Shown: positions 1 through 9,689, counted from the first letter of the stretch. The stretch is DNA of 64,000 bases from Haematococcus lacustris (GCA_030144725.1 JASKMD010000020.1:496001-560000); one strand, 5' to 3'. Program-made: numbers and translations. The notes: generated by a model not told the origin, from the letters alone.

Positions 1-1025
1 TCATCCCAGCTCAAGCTGCACTGCCCGCTTGCCTGCTCTGAGGGTACCACCCCGGGCATTACTGGCGGCCGGGGCATGGAGCCACACACCTTTGCCATGG
101 GCGACAGGCCCCATGCGCCGCTTTGCATGCTGGGTTGCTCCTTGGTGGAACCCTTGGGGCATACAAGGAATTGCACAGGTGCAGACGAGAATTGGTGGGA
201 GCTGGAAGAGCGGTGGAGGTGTGTGGGCTGCCTGGGGAGGAGCTGTGGCTGGCTGAGCTGCTGGCTCAGCCCTGCACTGCCTGACCCACTATGGCCTGGC
301 ACAGCATTGCCTGCTGCAGCACCCTGTGAGGGTTTGTCACAAGACAGCAGGCTGGCGGCCAGGGGGGCAGCGGTCTGGGAGGTGGTGGAGTTGCCTATGG
401 AAACAAAGCTGGGGTGTCGGCTGGTGTCCAGGCTGCTGTCAAAGTGGTGGGTGGCAGGCGGCTGGAGGGCTTGAGGGGCAGCCCGGTTGAGTGCGGGCAG
501 GGTGTGGGCCTCCAACAGTGCGCTGACGATGTGGCTGCGGCCACACCAGCAGCAGGGGCAGCCATGCCACAGTGAAGTAATGTGCGTGAGGTGGATGGAG
601 GTGTAATGGCACTGGCTGTGCTTCTAGGATGGTGGTGTGCTGATGGGGCCAGCACTGAGAGGAAAACATGCAGTTCCCTCCTGCCTGCCCTGGTCCTACT
701 TCTCACTCCCTGGCCCCCTCCGCAGTCCGGCCTCCATAACCCAGGCCTGCCACTTATTGACAGATGACCCCAGCAGCTGCTCATGATAGGGTCTACAAGG
801 CATGCTACCCCTATCAAATGTCCCAGTCTCGCAGGACCTAGGCTTGAGATGGGTGGGACTAGTGATGACCTGCAGGGAGCCCTCCACAGGGCGCGGTACT
901 TGAGCAGCAGGGGCCTAGACCAATCAGGCTCACCCAGCCTCACCAGCAGCAAGGCCTGAGGTGAACGTTAGGGGAGCCAGCCATCAGGGATTCCACTCCC
1001 CAGGCCCCATCAGGCTGGCTGACCC
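1..1025. other. No confident gene; possible minus-strand exon
   Basis: I see no complete gene here. On the minus strand, about 952-870 reads as LLLVRLGEPDWSRPLLLKY with an AG just before it (CCTCAG) and a CAG/GT junction after it, so it may be a 3' exon of the membrane-protein gene that follows. Its phase does not join cleanly to the exon ending near 1030, so I leave it unassigned. The rest is GC-rich, with long frames that have no recognisable content. Confidence 0.3.
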
Positions 1026-2300
1026 TCACCTGGGCAGCAGGTCGTCCAGCAGCTGCCTGGCCTGTGATGCGCTCCTCACCAGCTTGTTGCGGTCCACTCC
1101 AGACAGCATCAGCGCAGCAGTGATGCCCGCAGAGGCTGTCATGGCGTGCACAGTGCAAGGCTGCTTGCCACACAGCAGGGCATGGGCAGCGGCAAACCAG
1201 CTCAGGGCCGCCACAGGCCCACACACGGCCACCAGGCACAGGTCAGGGTCGCACCAGGCCAACAGCCTGCCCAGCGTGGCGCCCACTGCAGCATCCCATG
1301 CATCCAGCCTGCTGCACAGCCTGCAGGCCCAGCTCCCTGCTGAGCCTGACCCAGCGCTGTGTGGGGCATCTGAGTAAGGGGTGCGCAGCGGAGGGAGGGA
1401 GTAGGAGGGGGCTGTGGTGACTGCCTGCCTGCTGGGCCCTGCTTGCAGCGCTTGCATGTTCAGGGCCACCACAGCTGTCACGTTCACCACCGCGTACAGC
1501 AGCAGCAGCTGCAGGTAGCGGCCCAGGGTCCAGGACAGACCAGGGTTAGTGGGATGGTCAACCTGCAGGCGCAAGCAAGCCAACATGCAGCTGTGCGTGG
1601 CAGGGAGGGAAGTGTGATGTGTTTGGGCAGCAACATGGAGCTGGCTCCACTCACTGGCCCCTCTCCTGGACCAGGCTGGGCAGACCAAGCCCTCCACTCC
1701 CTGTGCAGCTGCAGGGCGGCGTAGGAGGGCACCACGGCAACAGCCCCCAGCAGCTGGGAGCCTGGCTCAAAGCCCTCCAACATGCCCCAGCATGTGTTGA
1801 TCACCTGCATTAGACGCCAGTGCCAGTGGGCAGTGCAATGCAATCACCACCTGCAATGCTTGCGACGAGCATAGCGGCATACACAGCAGTGCCCACTTAC
1901 TGAGCCAGGCAGGTAAGGCATGCTCAGTGCTTCCATTCCAGGAGCCGGGATGACATCGTTGAGGAAGGGCATGATGATGAGGCCGACATAAACATGCAGA
2001 AAGGCCAGCAGCCGGCTTAGTGAGTTCCTGAGCGATAAGTAAGCAAGCAGAGAGTTCAGAGCCAGCACGGGGGCTGAATGCGTTGGTGGTGAATGCCTAC
2101 CTTTTTGGTGTCGCTCGTACAAGCAGTGTCCATATCTGAGCTAAGGCGAGAAGAAGGAAGAAGGATGTCGCAGCCAGCCCTGTGAGGGGCTGCCAGGTGC
2201 TAGAACTTGAGATGGCTGCCGCATACTGCGTGGCCGGGGCGCCCCACAGAGCCAGCGAAAGCGGGCAAGCGGCGGTGTGCACCCACAGACGCAAACCTTG
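1026..2300 (-). CDS. Multi-pass membrane protein, C-terminal exons (unknown family)
   Basis: Four exons join in phase on the minus strand: about 2300-2101 (ends CCAAAAAG/GTAGG), 2027-1901 (ends GGCTCA/GTAAGT), 1804-1655 (ends GGGCCA/GTGAGT) and 1562-1026, where the frame closes after LLDDLLPR. Hydrophobic stretches typical of membrane helices occur in every exon: FFLLLALAQIWTLLV, LLAFLHVYVGLIIMPF, LLGAVAVVPSYAAL, YLQLLLLYAVVNVTAVVAL and LCLVAVCGPVAALSWF. So at least four or five transmembrane segments are likely. The stretch LGRLLAWCDPDLCLV faintly recalls the end of the MCTP PRT_C region (LLSWRDPRAT), but I do not trust that. A GTGAGG donor overlaps the stop, so the gene could instead splice onward. 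The 5' end is not found and may have been cut by the transposons beyond 2590. Function unknown. Confidence 0.55.
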
Positions 2301-2589
2301 CAGTCTACCCGTCGGAAGAGCTAGATGACCCATGGGTTGATGGTGTTGAGGATGGCATAGAGTTAGCACAGCATGCTGTATACAAAGAAGTGCTGAAACT
2401 GCATGCCAGGCCCTCAGTCAGTGGATGACAAGCCAAACTCTCAGCCTTTCCCCTATCACCTGGGCATTAAAAACCTTCACGCTGGGGCGGATGTGTAGGC
2501 TCATATCATGTGGGGTCGTTGACTTCCTTTTCACATGCCAGTGGACGGCTTCCCACTCATTTCTCCAGCATGTGTTTTGCTGCTATGTG
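2301..2589. other. Unassigned sequence upstream of the membrane-protein exons
   Basis: No supported gene. It should contain the 5' exons or an intron of the minus-strand membrane-protein gene, but no exon stands out. Confidence 0.3.
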
Positions 2590-2766
2590 CTCCGGGCTCC
2601 AGGTTGTCGCAGGCCGAGATGACTTCACACATCTGGGCTGTGACCTGGCCGATGGCTAGTAAACTCTGTCCGGAGCGGTAGGCGGCTGCCTTCCCCTCCA
2701 CATGGATCTCCACCCACAGCACAGCGGGCTGCATGCCCGCCCTTCCCCTTGTAGGGGTGATACTTG

Positions 2767-2890
2767 GATATCAGCAGTGATGGGTAATACAAGATACGTG
2801 TATCGATACCGATACGTATTTTTTGTATAATACAAGAATACACGTATCGTATTAAAAAATACAAGTGCCGGCCGGCAAGTTGCGTGGATG
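2767..2890. mobile_element. 5' fragment of the hAT-type MITE
   Basis: The first 116 bases of the MITE described at 6718 (CAGTGATGGG onward) lie here behind the same 8-bp flank GATATCAG (2767-2774). The copy stops after gcgtggatgc and switches to the start of the next partial transposon copy. No right terminus or second target duplication is present. Confidence 0.75.
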
Positions 2891-2933
2891 CTGTGACCTG
2901 GCCGATGGCTAGTAAACTCTGTCCGGAGCGGTA

Positions 2934-3947
2934 GGTCACCCCCGCCATTGGCTGTACCCCTGATAACTATCCGACCGGTCTTCAAGAGTTTTACAGCGAT
3001 TTCTGCGCAGGGCGGTGCAGCTCATCAAAGCGAAGCTAGCGGGCTGCTCGGGCTGATGTGCACCTGTGCCGGGGCGGGCGGGGGTGTTGAGAATTCCTGT
3101 CGCGTTGTGCCGGGAATGGCCTGATTAGTGGGGCTGTGATCAGCGCATAGCTATCGCGCTCAGCGGCCCAGCTTTTCAAAATTTTGAATTTCTTGTCGGG
3201 CGCAGGACCCCCCTGCCATGTGCTAGTGCTAGTGCTAGTGCTGATGATATGCTTGGGAGTTCTGGTATGGCTTGGGCTGTCCCTGTACCCGAACAGCGTG
3301 CAACTCGTGTCACGTCAAGACAGAACTCGTTTCACGTCACCCCATGTCAGATTTTTTAAATTCTGGCCTTTTTGCTGTCCAGTTAACAGTCCAACCAGGA
3401 CGTCAGATGATGTACTGCCGGTTCTGTGCGACTCGTTGTGTGGGCTTCTAACGTTTGATCACGACAGAAACGCGTTGCCTTCATTTGTGTGCCGTTTTAT
3501 GTGTGTGGGCGGGCACAGTTATCAGCTCAGTTTCTACATCTTTTTAACAAATTCTTGCTGCTCCTGGTTGCTCGGAAGCCACAGACATCAATGATCGAAG
3601 CATCCTGTGCAACCTGATAATTTAAATGTCCGTCGCGGGCCATTGGCTGTAACGCGCAAGTTCCGAAATTGCAAGTTCAGCAGCAATCCGCCGTCGTGTA
3701 CACGCCCCCAGCTTGGGAGATGGTATCGATGTGTGCTGGGACGCAGCAGCACTGTCGCGTGCTGACCTAAAAATTTGAATTGTCCGTCGCGGGTTGGGGC
3801 CAGCCAGCCGGCAAATCGCTGTGGCTGGCTGCACTCTATTCAGGCCATAAGCAGCTCATCGCACCAATCGGCGGCCTCATCCGTGCAGAAATGAGTAAGA
3901 AAGTTATCTCTTGAGCCACGGGGGTGCAGCCAATGGCGGGGGTGACC
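2934..3947. mobile_element. Complete non-autonomous TIR transposon, 4-bp TSD (GGTA)
   Basis: The ends are inverted repeats of about 27 bases with one mismatch, reading GGTCACCCCCGCCATTGG inward from both sides. The flanks are GGTA at 2930-2933 and GGTA at 3948-3951. The uninterrupted site (gagcGGTAggcggctgcc) is visible in relatives at about 2674 and 6621, so the 4-base duplication is direct evidence of transposition. The 1,014-bp interior has no convincing reading frame, so the element needs a transposase made elsewhere. Two larger elements with the same termini lie at 45447 and 45995. Confidence 0.88.
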
Positions 3948-4299
3948 GGTAGGCGGCTGCCTTCCCCTCCACATGGATCTCCACCCACAGCACAGCGGGC
4001 TGCATGCCCGCCCTTCCCCTTGTAGGGGTGATACTTGGATATCAGCATGCTGCAGGCATGTGCACACGTCAGAAGCAAAAACCCCTATTTATCCATGGCA
4101 GTCGATGTGCGCTGGTCGCGACGCACTAATTCTACTGCGGGGCTTTAAGGTCACTGGGTGCTTCACACATACGGGTGACGGTTGGATCCGGATTTGACCC
4201 GTATTACTTACGGATATACATACGTACGGGTTACCACCCGTATATCCGTAACTTACCCCGTATTGCCACAGCCCTGTGCGGTACACTGCGGTACACTTT

Positions 4300-5206
4300 A
4301 CGCATGGAGCCCAGTTTTCGCACTCTGCCTGCTCATTCAGATGCTCCAGCACCATGTATCGTAGGTCAGCACGCAAGGTTTTGACTGGCACATGCAACCC
4401 CACTGCCTTGCAATACTCGTTCAATATCTTCACGCTCAGCTTCTTGCCCAAGGTGCACAACACGCTGTCAATGCATTGCACTTCCCAACACGATCAGCCA
4501 GGATCTCACCCCTCAACCACTGCTTCACCACCCCTCCCTCTGAACCATGCCTGCCCTTGAATTGTGTTGTAGCCTCATAGCTCCACCACACTAGCACACT
4601 GAACCTTTGTGCCATGCCCCAATGTTGTCGCATGGCTGGGGCGCCCTTGAACTGCCCTGCACACCACATATACAACTGCCTCATGTCCATGTCATGCTCT
4701 GCCAACAAGTAATACACCACCTGGTTTACTGCTGCTTGGGTAATGGCTGCCGAGTGCTCCTTCCCATCTGTCATCAGATACACGGTCTGCTCATAGTAGG
4801 CCCCCTCTTTGTTCTTGAAGTATGCACACGCAATGAGAATGCCTATTTGCGGTGCATGCCAGTGCTCTGGCATGATCTCAACGCTGCGCTCAACAGTCAG
4901 CTTCTCTGACCAATCACATGAAATCACCACCTTCCCATCCTGGCCTGCCTTGACGGCCTCACGGTGCTCACGGAAAACCTGCAGCTGGTAATCTGCCAAC
5001 CGGTGGTGCTTGATGTACTCTGGCATCTGCTTGTTCAGCATGCCAACAGCATCACTCAAGCTCACCCTCATGCACAGCAACTCAACTGGCCGGCTGCCTA
5101 CAACTGATGATGGCTTTCCATACTGACGCACAGTGAGCATGACGCTGCCATCTGCATCAGGCTGCAGCTGTAGCCTGCGCAACTTGCAATGGAGGCATGT
5201 GCGCAA
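4300..5206 (-). pseudogene. Transposase-like protein with SAP-like tail, frameshifted (copy 1)
   Basis: The main frame (5206-4436) begins MRTCLHCKLRRLQL. It carries a D-W-S-E-K segment (VVISCDWSEKL), then EHWHAPQIGILI, then MTDGKEHSAAIT, then LYMWCAGQFKGAP. This order resembles DDE-type transposase domains of uncharacterised eukaryotic elements, where the last motif usually reads S-D-G-x-x-x-Q-F-K. Here the S-D-G part seems to be missing before CAGQFKG, so the catalytic site may be lost. The frame ends badly (ACCAPWARS), while a shifted frame from 4481 continues sensibly (LCTLGKKLSVKILNEYC, then KTLRADLRYMVLEHL, a SAP-like helix pair). That implies a one-base frameshift or an unrecognised splice. 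The second copy shares it, so the break is older than the duplication. Family assignment is inference. Confidence 0.5.
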
Positions 5207-6677
5207 AGAGAGGCAAGGCCAGGCTGGTGGCCAAGCTCACAGGAACACAGGAACAACTGCCGCATAGCTATGGCGCTCGGGGGCTGGGTTTCGCTGGGAG
5301 GTGGTGGGACGGGACCCTCTGTTTGGTGGTGGGACACTGTTGCATGCCCTGTTGCACTTCCAGCTTCAGCTGGGGGCTGGTGAGCACTCTGTCCAACAGC
5401 TGAGCCTGCTGTTCAGCTGAGCCACAGCGCCCAAAAACCTCCATCACCTCCTGACCCATGCGCTCAATTACACGGCTCCTGCTCCTCCTGCTGTTGGTTC
5501 TCCGCATGGCATGGGTGGGATGTGCTGGCCCTGGCCTGCTGACCCTGCTCCTGTCCCTGTCGATGTGTGGTGCACAGCGTTGCGCTGTGGCAGCACGGGT
5601 GGCAGCTGCAGGGGGTGGGGTTGGTGGGGGCGGGCTGGGGCTGGAGCTAGGGGAGGGGAATGGGGAGGGGGAGGGGAAGTGAGGGGGGCAGCTTCTTGCC
5701 CAAGGTGCACAGCTACATCACGCTGTCTGGTGCAAATGAGCACAGAAGGGTGAGGCACTCATCGTCCCAATGCTTGTCATCCCTCTTCTGATCGAATATG
5801 GGCATGGCTACAAAGGGCTTTGTGATGGAGAGCCTCATACACACACCCCTTGGTGGGGAAGTCATGCATTGGGCACATGCACATGCAGTCTGTGACCACT
5901 CAACCTGGATCCCTGCAGCAGGAAAGAAGCAGCTCATAGGGCCATAGCCAGGGCAGGGCTGGTGCAAGGCTAGGCTGCATCGGGGGCCCAGCCCTGCTGT
6001 TGCTTGCGCATGCTTGGGGGCATGGTCTGCTCGTCCTGCTCCTCAGTGGTGTGTCTGCATGACACCACACACAAGAGTGTGACGAGTGGTGCTTCTACCA
6101 GGGTACTAGGTGGAATGGGCCAAAACAGGCTGCAACCTGAGTGTGCAACTGGTGTTGTTCAGCTGGTTTGCCATGTCAGCCCATCATCCAGCAGGGGCAC
6201 TCACATGATGGGCTGCTGCTCCTCGGCAGGTGAGGTCACAGGGTTGGTGGCAGGCCTGGTGAGGATGGAGAGCCACGGTAGGTGCAGCAGTGCCGGCAGG
6301 GCCCTGAGACCCTGCAGCTTAGACTGTGATGGGTGCGAGGGTGGTTGGTCTGGGAGATGGTGGTGGCAGGGCGCATGGGCTGGCCCAAGCTGTGCTGCTG
6401 CTTGCGTAGGTGTGGAGCAAAGACGAGGCATGGGCTGCAGCTGGCTGGCTGGCTCCTGCCCCTGCAGCCGTTTGCCCACGGCAAGCGCTGCTCCAGCAGC
6501 CTCTGCACAAGTCCTGTGGGCTAGTGGAATCAGTGCGGGCTCCAGGTTGTCGCAGGCCGAGATGACTTCACACATCTGGGCTGTGACCTGGCCGATGGCT
6601 AGTAAACTCTGTCCGGAGCGGTAGGCGGCTGCCTTCCCCTCCACATGGATCTCCACCCACAGCACAGCGGGCTGCAT
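5207..6677 (-). pseudogene. Upstream part of the transposon gene, exon-like frames (copy 1)
   Basis: Several minus-strand stretches look protein-coding and lead into the transposase-like frame: 6677-6520 (MQPAVLWVEIHVEGKAA, then QVTAQMCEVISACDN), 5900-5713 (CMRLSITKPFVAMPIFD, then DDKHWDDECLTLLC) and 5507-5330 (SRVIERMGQEVMEVFG, then QLLDRVLTSPQLKLEVQ). They lie in different frames separated by proline-rich, low-complexity sequence, which suggests exons of one transposon gene. I could not fix the splice junctions. No known domain is recognised. Confidence 0.4.
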
Positions 6678-6717
6678 GCCCGCCCTTCCCCTTGTAGGGG
6701 TGATACTTGGATATCAG

Positions 6718-7169
6718 CAGTGATGGGTAATACAAGATACGTGTATCGATACCGATACGTATTTTTTGTATAATACAAGAATACACGTATCGTATTAAAA
6801 AATACAAGTGCCGGCCGGCAAGTTGCGTGGATGCCTTAGAAGCAGCTGCTGGGTGCTGCCGCAACTAGAGTCCGCGCTAAAGCAATGCCGCGCGGGGCTA
6901 AAGCCATCGGCCTGCTCCCGGAGCAGCCGGTCGCATGTGCCGGTGTTACATGCAAGAACATCAGAGTTGGGAGGCCCTGACCTTCCGACGTCGCCGTCCT
7001 GCCCAGACATCAGGTACAGGCTGCGGGACTGGCTGCGCTGCTCTTAGCTGCTCCTTTCCCGCGTGACATGTTGCCTCTGTATCGCTGTATTGTATCGATA
7101 CAAAAAATACACGTTTTTTCTTGTATTTTCTTGTATTTCCTGTATCGATACACGTATGACCCATCACTG
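6718..7169. mobile_element. hAT-type MITE with 8-bp TSD (copy A)
   Basis: This is a 452-bp AT-richer insertion. It begins CAGTGATGGGTAATAC and ends with the inverted form, CCCATCACTG; inner parts of the repeats (GTGTATCGATAC) also match. It is flanked by GATATCAG at 6710-6717 and 7170-7177. An 8-bp duplication with CAGTG-type ends is the hallmark of the hAT superfamily. The empty site is present near 4037-4052 in a related sequence. It has no coding capacity, so it would have depended on a hAT transposase; a broken hAT gene lies at 10720, but a link is not shown. Confidence 0.9.
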
Positions 7170-7204
7170 GATATCAGCATGCTGCAGGCATGTGCACACG
7201 TCAG

Positions 7205-7594
7205 AAGCAAAAACCCCTATAAGCAAACCTCAGCAAGAGTTGAGAACTTGGCAGGGGGTCCACAGATAGGTTCCCACGCGTAGGGGTGGTCACTAGTTCC
7301 AAAGCCCCTGAGGCAGCACATGTCAGATGTTGAACATCAGGTCGGCTCCTCGCCCATCGCGCACTACCCATCGCGTTAATGAGAGACTCACTGCTACTGG
7401 GTCAACGTACATCAAGTCCGCAGGCAAGGTAGGTTCGGATACCCGGCAACATGCCCGACCAGCTCAGCGTGTGGCTCAGCGCGGCCGCATTCCGACGCTT
7501 CATTCCGCGTGTAAATCCGCGCAGAATTGAGTCCGGAAAAGCCGTTGACCCTTTTCGTTAGGGGGGTTGGTGGTTCGTGGGGAGGGGTAGCCAC
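7205..7594 (-). mobile_element. Right terminal region of the GGTCACC-type TIR family (copy 1)
   Basis: Read on the minus strand from 7594 this starts GGCTACCCCTCCCCACGAACC, a diverged form of the terminus GGTCACCCCTCCCATTGAACC at 45447. The following 300 bases match 45470-45994 in order. It is therefore the other end of the element whose gene lies at 4300-6677. The opposite terminus of this copy is lost at 4092. Confidence 0.65.
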
Positions 7595-7732
7595 ATGCAC
7601 ATGGACATGGACATGGTGCATGAGTGCCATCTAAACTATTGCCTGACCGCGAGGGCTGTTGTGTTGAGTTGGCATGACAAACATGCGCTGATTGTGAGCT
7701 GATAACAGCTCAAGTGGGGGGGGCACACACTA

Positions 7733-8088
7733 CTACGCCACAGCAGGCTGCTGCTGCTGGACCTTGGGAGGCTTGTACCTTGGGAGGCTGCTGGACCTTG
7801 GGAGGCTGGACCTTGGGAGGCTTGCACCCGCTTGCAGCCTAGGCCTGGGTACTCCTCACCCTTGGCTGTTAGAGCTGTCTCGTCAAGCCACCTACACAGC
7901 TCCAGCGGGCGCCACCTGTTCGCCTTGATGCGCTGCATGTTCAATGCTGCATTGCAGTCCCTGTCTACCCACCTGCCTGGCTTTGGTGCTGGCTTGGCTT
8001 TAGCAGCCTTGCCCTGGGCCTTGCCCTTGGTGGGTTGGCTGGGCTGAGCGGCCTGCTCGGCCTCAGTGCGCTTAAAGGGGTAGCCCAC
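7733..8088 (-). pseudogene. TnpB/Fanzor-like RuvC-III tail, truncated and frameshifted (copy 1)
   Basis: The open frame enters from upstream without an ATG. It is lysine/alanine/proline-rich (KGKAQGKAAKAKPAPKPG), then reads GRWVDRDCNAALNMQRI and RWRPLELCRWLDE, then GEEYPGLGCKR. D-R-D-x-N-A-A-x-N is the form of the last catalytic motif (RuvC-III) of TnpB and its eukaryotic relatives, the Fanzors. After GLGCKR the frame is lost, but another frame continues as KPPKVQPPKVQQ and ends QQQPAVA-stop near 7733, so one frameshift has occurred. The zinc-finger cysteines that normally precede this motif and the whole N-terminal nuclease are absent. A relic in this and three other places (16157, 53713, 62350). 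The family call is from the motif only. Confidence 0.5.
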
Positions 8089-8480
8089 CGATCAAGATGC
8101 TGTGTGTTCAGTGCAATGCCATGGCGCTGCTACATCAACCTATGCGGCCAGCTCGGCCTGGGCATGCTGAGGCCATGCACAAAGCAGCTTGCTAGGTGGT
8201 GACCAGGTCCCAGATCGTTTCAGGGCTTGCATGCAGAGGCTTGTCCAATGGCCAGCCAAACCACCAGCCACACTGTTACGTCACCCTCCAGCACACCATG
8301 CACAGCCCAACACTCCATGTCGAAGCACTCATGTCGTCACCTGACACAGCATGCCAGCATTGCCAAGGCTGGGCAGCCGAGCTCGCAGAGCAAGGCACCC
8401 CCTCCCTGACTCACACAAAATCCAGGCACGCGCCTGGGCAGTGGCTGCGGCTGCGATAGCCCTGACTAATGCTGCGATGC

Positions 8481-8891
8481 TTAAGACGACAGCTCGCGCT
8501 CCAGCTCTGCAAACTTTGCCTTAATGACCGTTTGTCGCTCGGCCTCCTCTTTTGCCTCCTTCTTTGCAAGGTCTGCGTAGTACTGCGCGATGAAGCGCTT
8601 CTCGTTCCAGTGCCAGGTCTGCGGATACCCAGACAGGTTTTGCTCGATTGCCATTGTGTTTCGTCATCGCATAGTTCTTAGCGGCGATGAAGAGAAACAA
8701 GCCTGGCAGCCTTGCAGCAACTTCTCCGACACCGAACCCACCTTCCAAACGAGGCCCAGCCCTATTCCCGCAGTGATGCAGATGGCTACGTGTCGGACAA
8801 AGCCGAAGTTTTTCGACACGCCTTGGCCGAACTCGACGAAATCCTTGGCAGCGTGAATAACAGGCTTTGTTGAAACTGGGGCTGTGCTCAT
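8481..8891 (-). CDS. COX5C: Cytochrome c oxidase subunit 5c (mitochondrial complex IV)
   Basis: Two exons, 8891-8742 (50 codons) and 8618-8481, are separated by a 123-bp intron with clean borders (TGGAAG/GTGGGT and CCGCAG/ACC) in phase 0; the product is 95 residues. The N-terminal half has one membrane segment (HVAICITAGIGLGLVWK). The junction creates VWK-TWHWNEKRF, matching the plant COX5c signature around W-K-x-x-H-W-N-E. Plant COX5c is about 63 residues; here the C-terminus is extended by a charged helix (KKEAKEEAERQ, then KFAELERELSS). The subunit is a small single-pass protein of the inner mitochondrial membrane, without catalytic residues. The gene starts 155 bases from the stop of the next gene upstream, same strand. 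I am fairly sure because both halves and the splice phase agree. Confidence 0.8.
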
Positions 8892-9045
8892 GGTTACTTG
8901 CCTTCTGCACTCGAACTAGCTGCCGCTGCAATGCGTTTTAGGCGAACATGCGCGATGGATCACATGACATGATCACATAGTCCCTGGATGCATGATACGT
9001 GAGTAAACCTACTTGCTCCTGTTGCTCTGTAGTATTGCCACAGGT

Positions 9046-9689
9046 TCAGTCATCTAGGTGAATGTACACTTTCGAGCATTGCGATTGAGTTAAAAAGATT
9101 CCACCCCCTCCTCCCTGCAACATGCAAAGCAGAGTAAGCAGTACACCACACGTGCTAGAGGAAAGCATGCAAAGCATGTATGGACATAACATGACCACTA
9201 TCATACCTTTTCCCACCCCCATTGATCTTGGACAGCAAGTTCTGGTAGGCTGTCTGCAAGTTCTGGTAGGCAAGATGCTGATCCAGGTTGGTGTCTAGGT
9301 TGTTGTCGCCTTCCCTTAACTTGTTCTGCCTGAACATGATGTTCAGCGCCGCGTGGAACACCCTACGACAGCGGCGACCGGTCAGCAGCAGCATAGCGGC
9401 AGCACCTTGTCCCGGCTGAAGCTAGGCATCTCACCATGCCTTTTCCCACGCCTCTTCCGGCTTCGTAGTTGATACGAAGCTGGTCCAGGATGCCGACCGC
9501 GGTCGGGACCGTAATCTTCTCCGGGTCCCAACACCCTGTGGAGTCCTGGTTGTTTTCTTTGCACAGTGCCTGTATTTTTCTCCGCTGGACATCGTAGCCC
9601 TGCTCCGTGGCCGGGGCCTTTTGTCCAGGCGAACTGTCTGCTATACTAGCTAGAAGGGCCTCGCTAGTACCGTCGTCGTGGGTTGTCAT
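9046..9689 (-). CDS. Conserved-looking small protein, unknown function
   Basis: The start is ATG at 9689 (MTTHDDGTSEALLASIAD). Exon 1 is 9689-9435, ending KGM at a GTGAGA donor; exon 2 is 9362-9207 after CGTAG; exon 3 is 9114-9046 after TTGCAG. Phase 0 throughout gives an end reading KVYIHLDD-stop. An alternative donor (ACAAG/GTGCTG) would leave a 43-bp intron and put exon 2 in another frame (HAALNIMFRQNKLREGD, coiled-coil-like, rich in N, Q and L), ending GVESF. I cannot decide which is right. Exon 1 is acidic with no membrane segment or signal peptide. No family recognised. Its compact structure matches COX5C downstream, and both look like ordinary host genes. Confidence 0.5.

Larger units (their letters stand above)
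2590..4091. mobile_element. Rearranged, tandemly duplicated transposon fragment interrupted by a TIR element
   Basis: The stretch 2590-2774 matches 6535-6717 (same text from gctccaggttgtcgcagg to ggatatcag). It is followed by the first part of a hAT-type MITE (2775-2890). Then a second partial copy of the same stretch begins (tgtgacctggccgatgg, 2892-2933), is split by the 1,014-bp TIR element at 2934, and resumes at 3948 to about 4088. The order is therefore A-B-MITE fragment-A'-[insertion]-B'-C. B'-C carries the empty form of the MITE site (ggatatcagcatgctg, near 4037-4052). This looks like unequal recombination or template switching between two copies, followed by insertion. Confidence 0.7.
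4092..8343. repeat. 4.25-kb duplicated block, copy 1
   Basis: This block matches 12516-16767 at a constant offset of 8,424, so there is no net insertion or deletion. I noticed five base differences (for example 4545 c against 12969 t, and 6893 c against 15317 t), so identity is above 99.8%. It holds a broken transposase-like gene, the hAT-type MITE, a TIR-family right end and a TnpB/Fanzor-like tail. Flanks differ completely on both sides. I found neither terminal inverted repeats nor a target duplication for the block itself, so it may be a segmental duplication rather than one transposon. Confidence 0.93.

Noticed and set aside
4092..8343. Helitron
   Set aside because: The left edge begins TC, but the right edge lacks CTRR and a hairpin, and the flanks are not A/T as expected.
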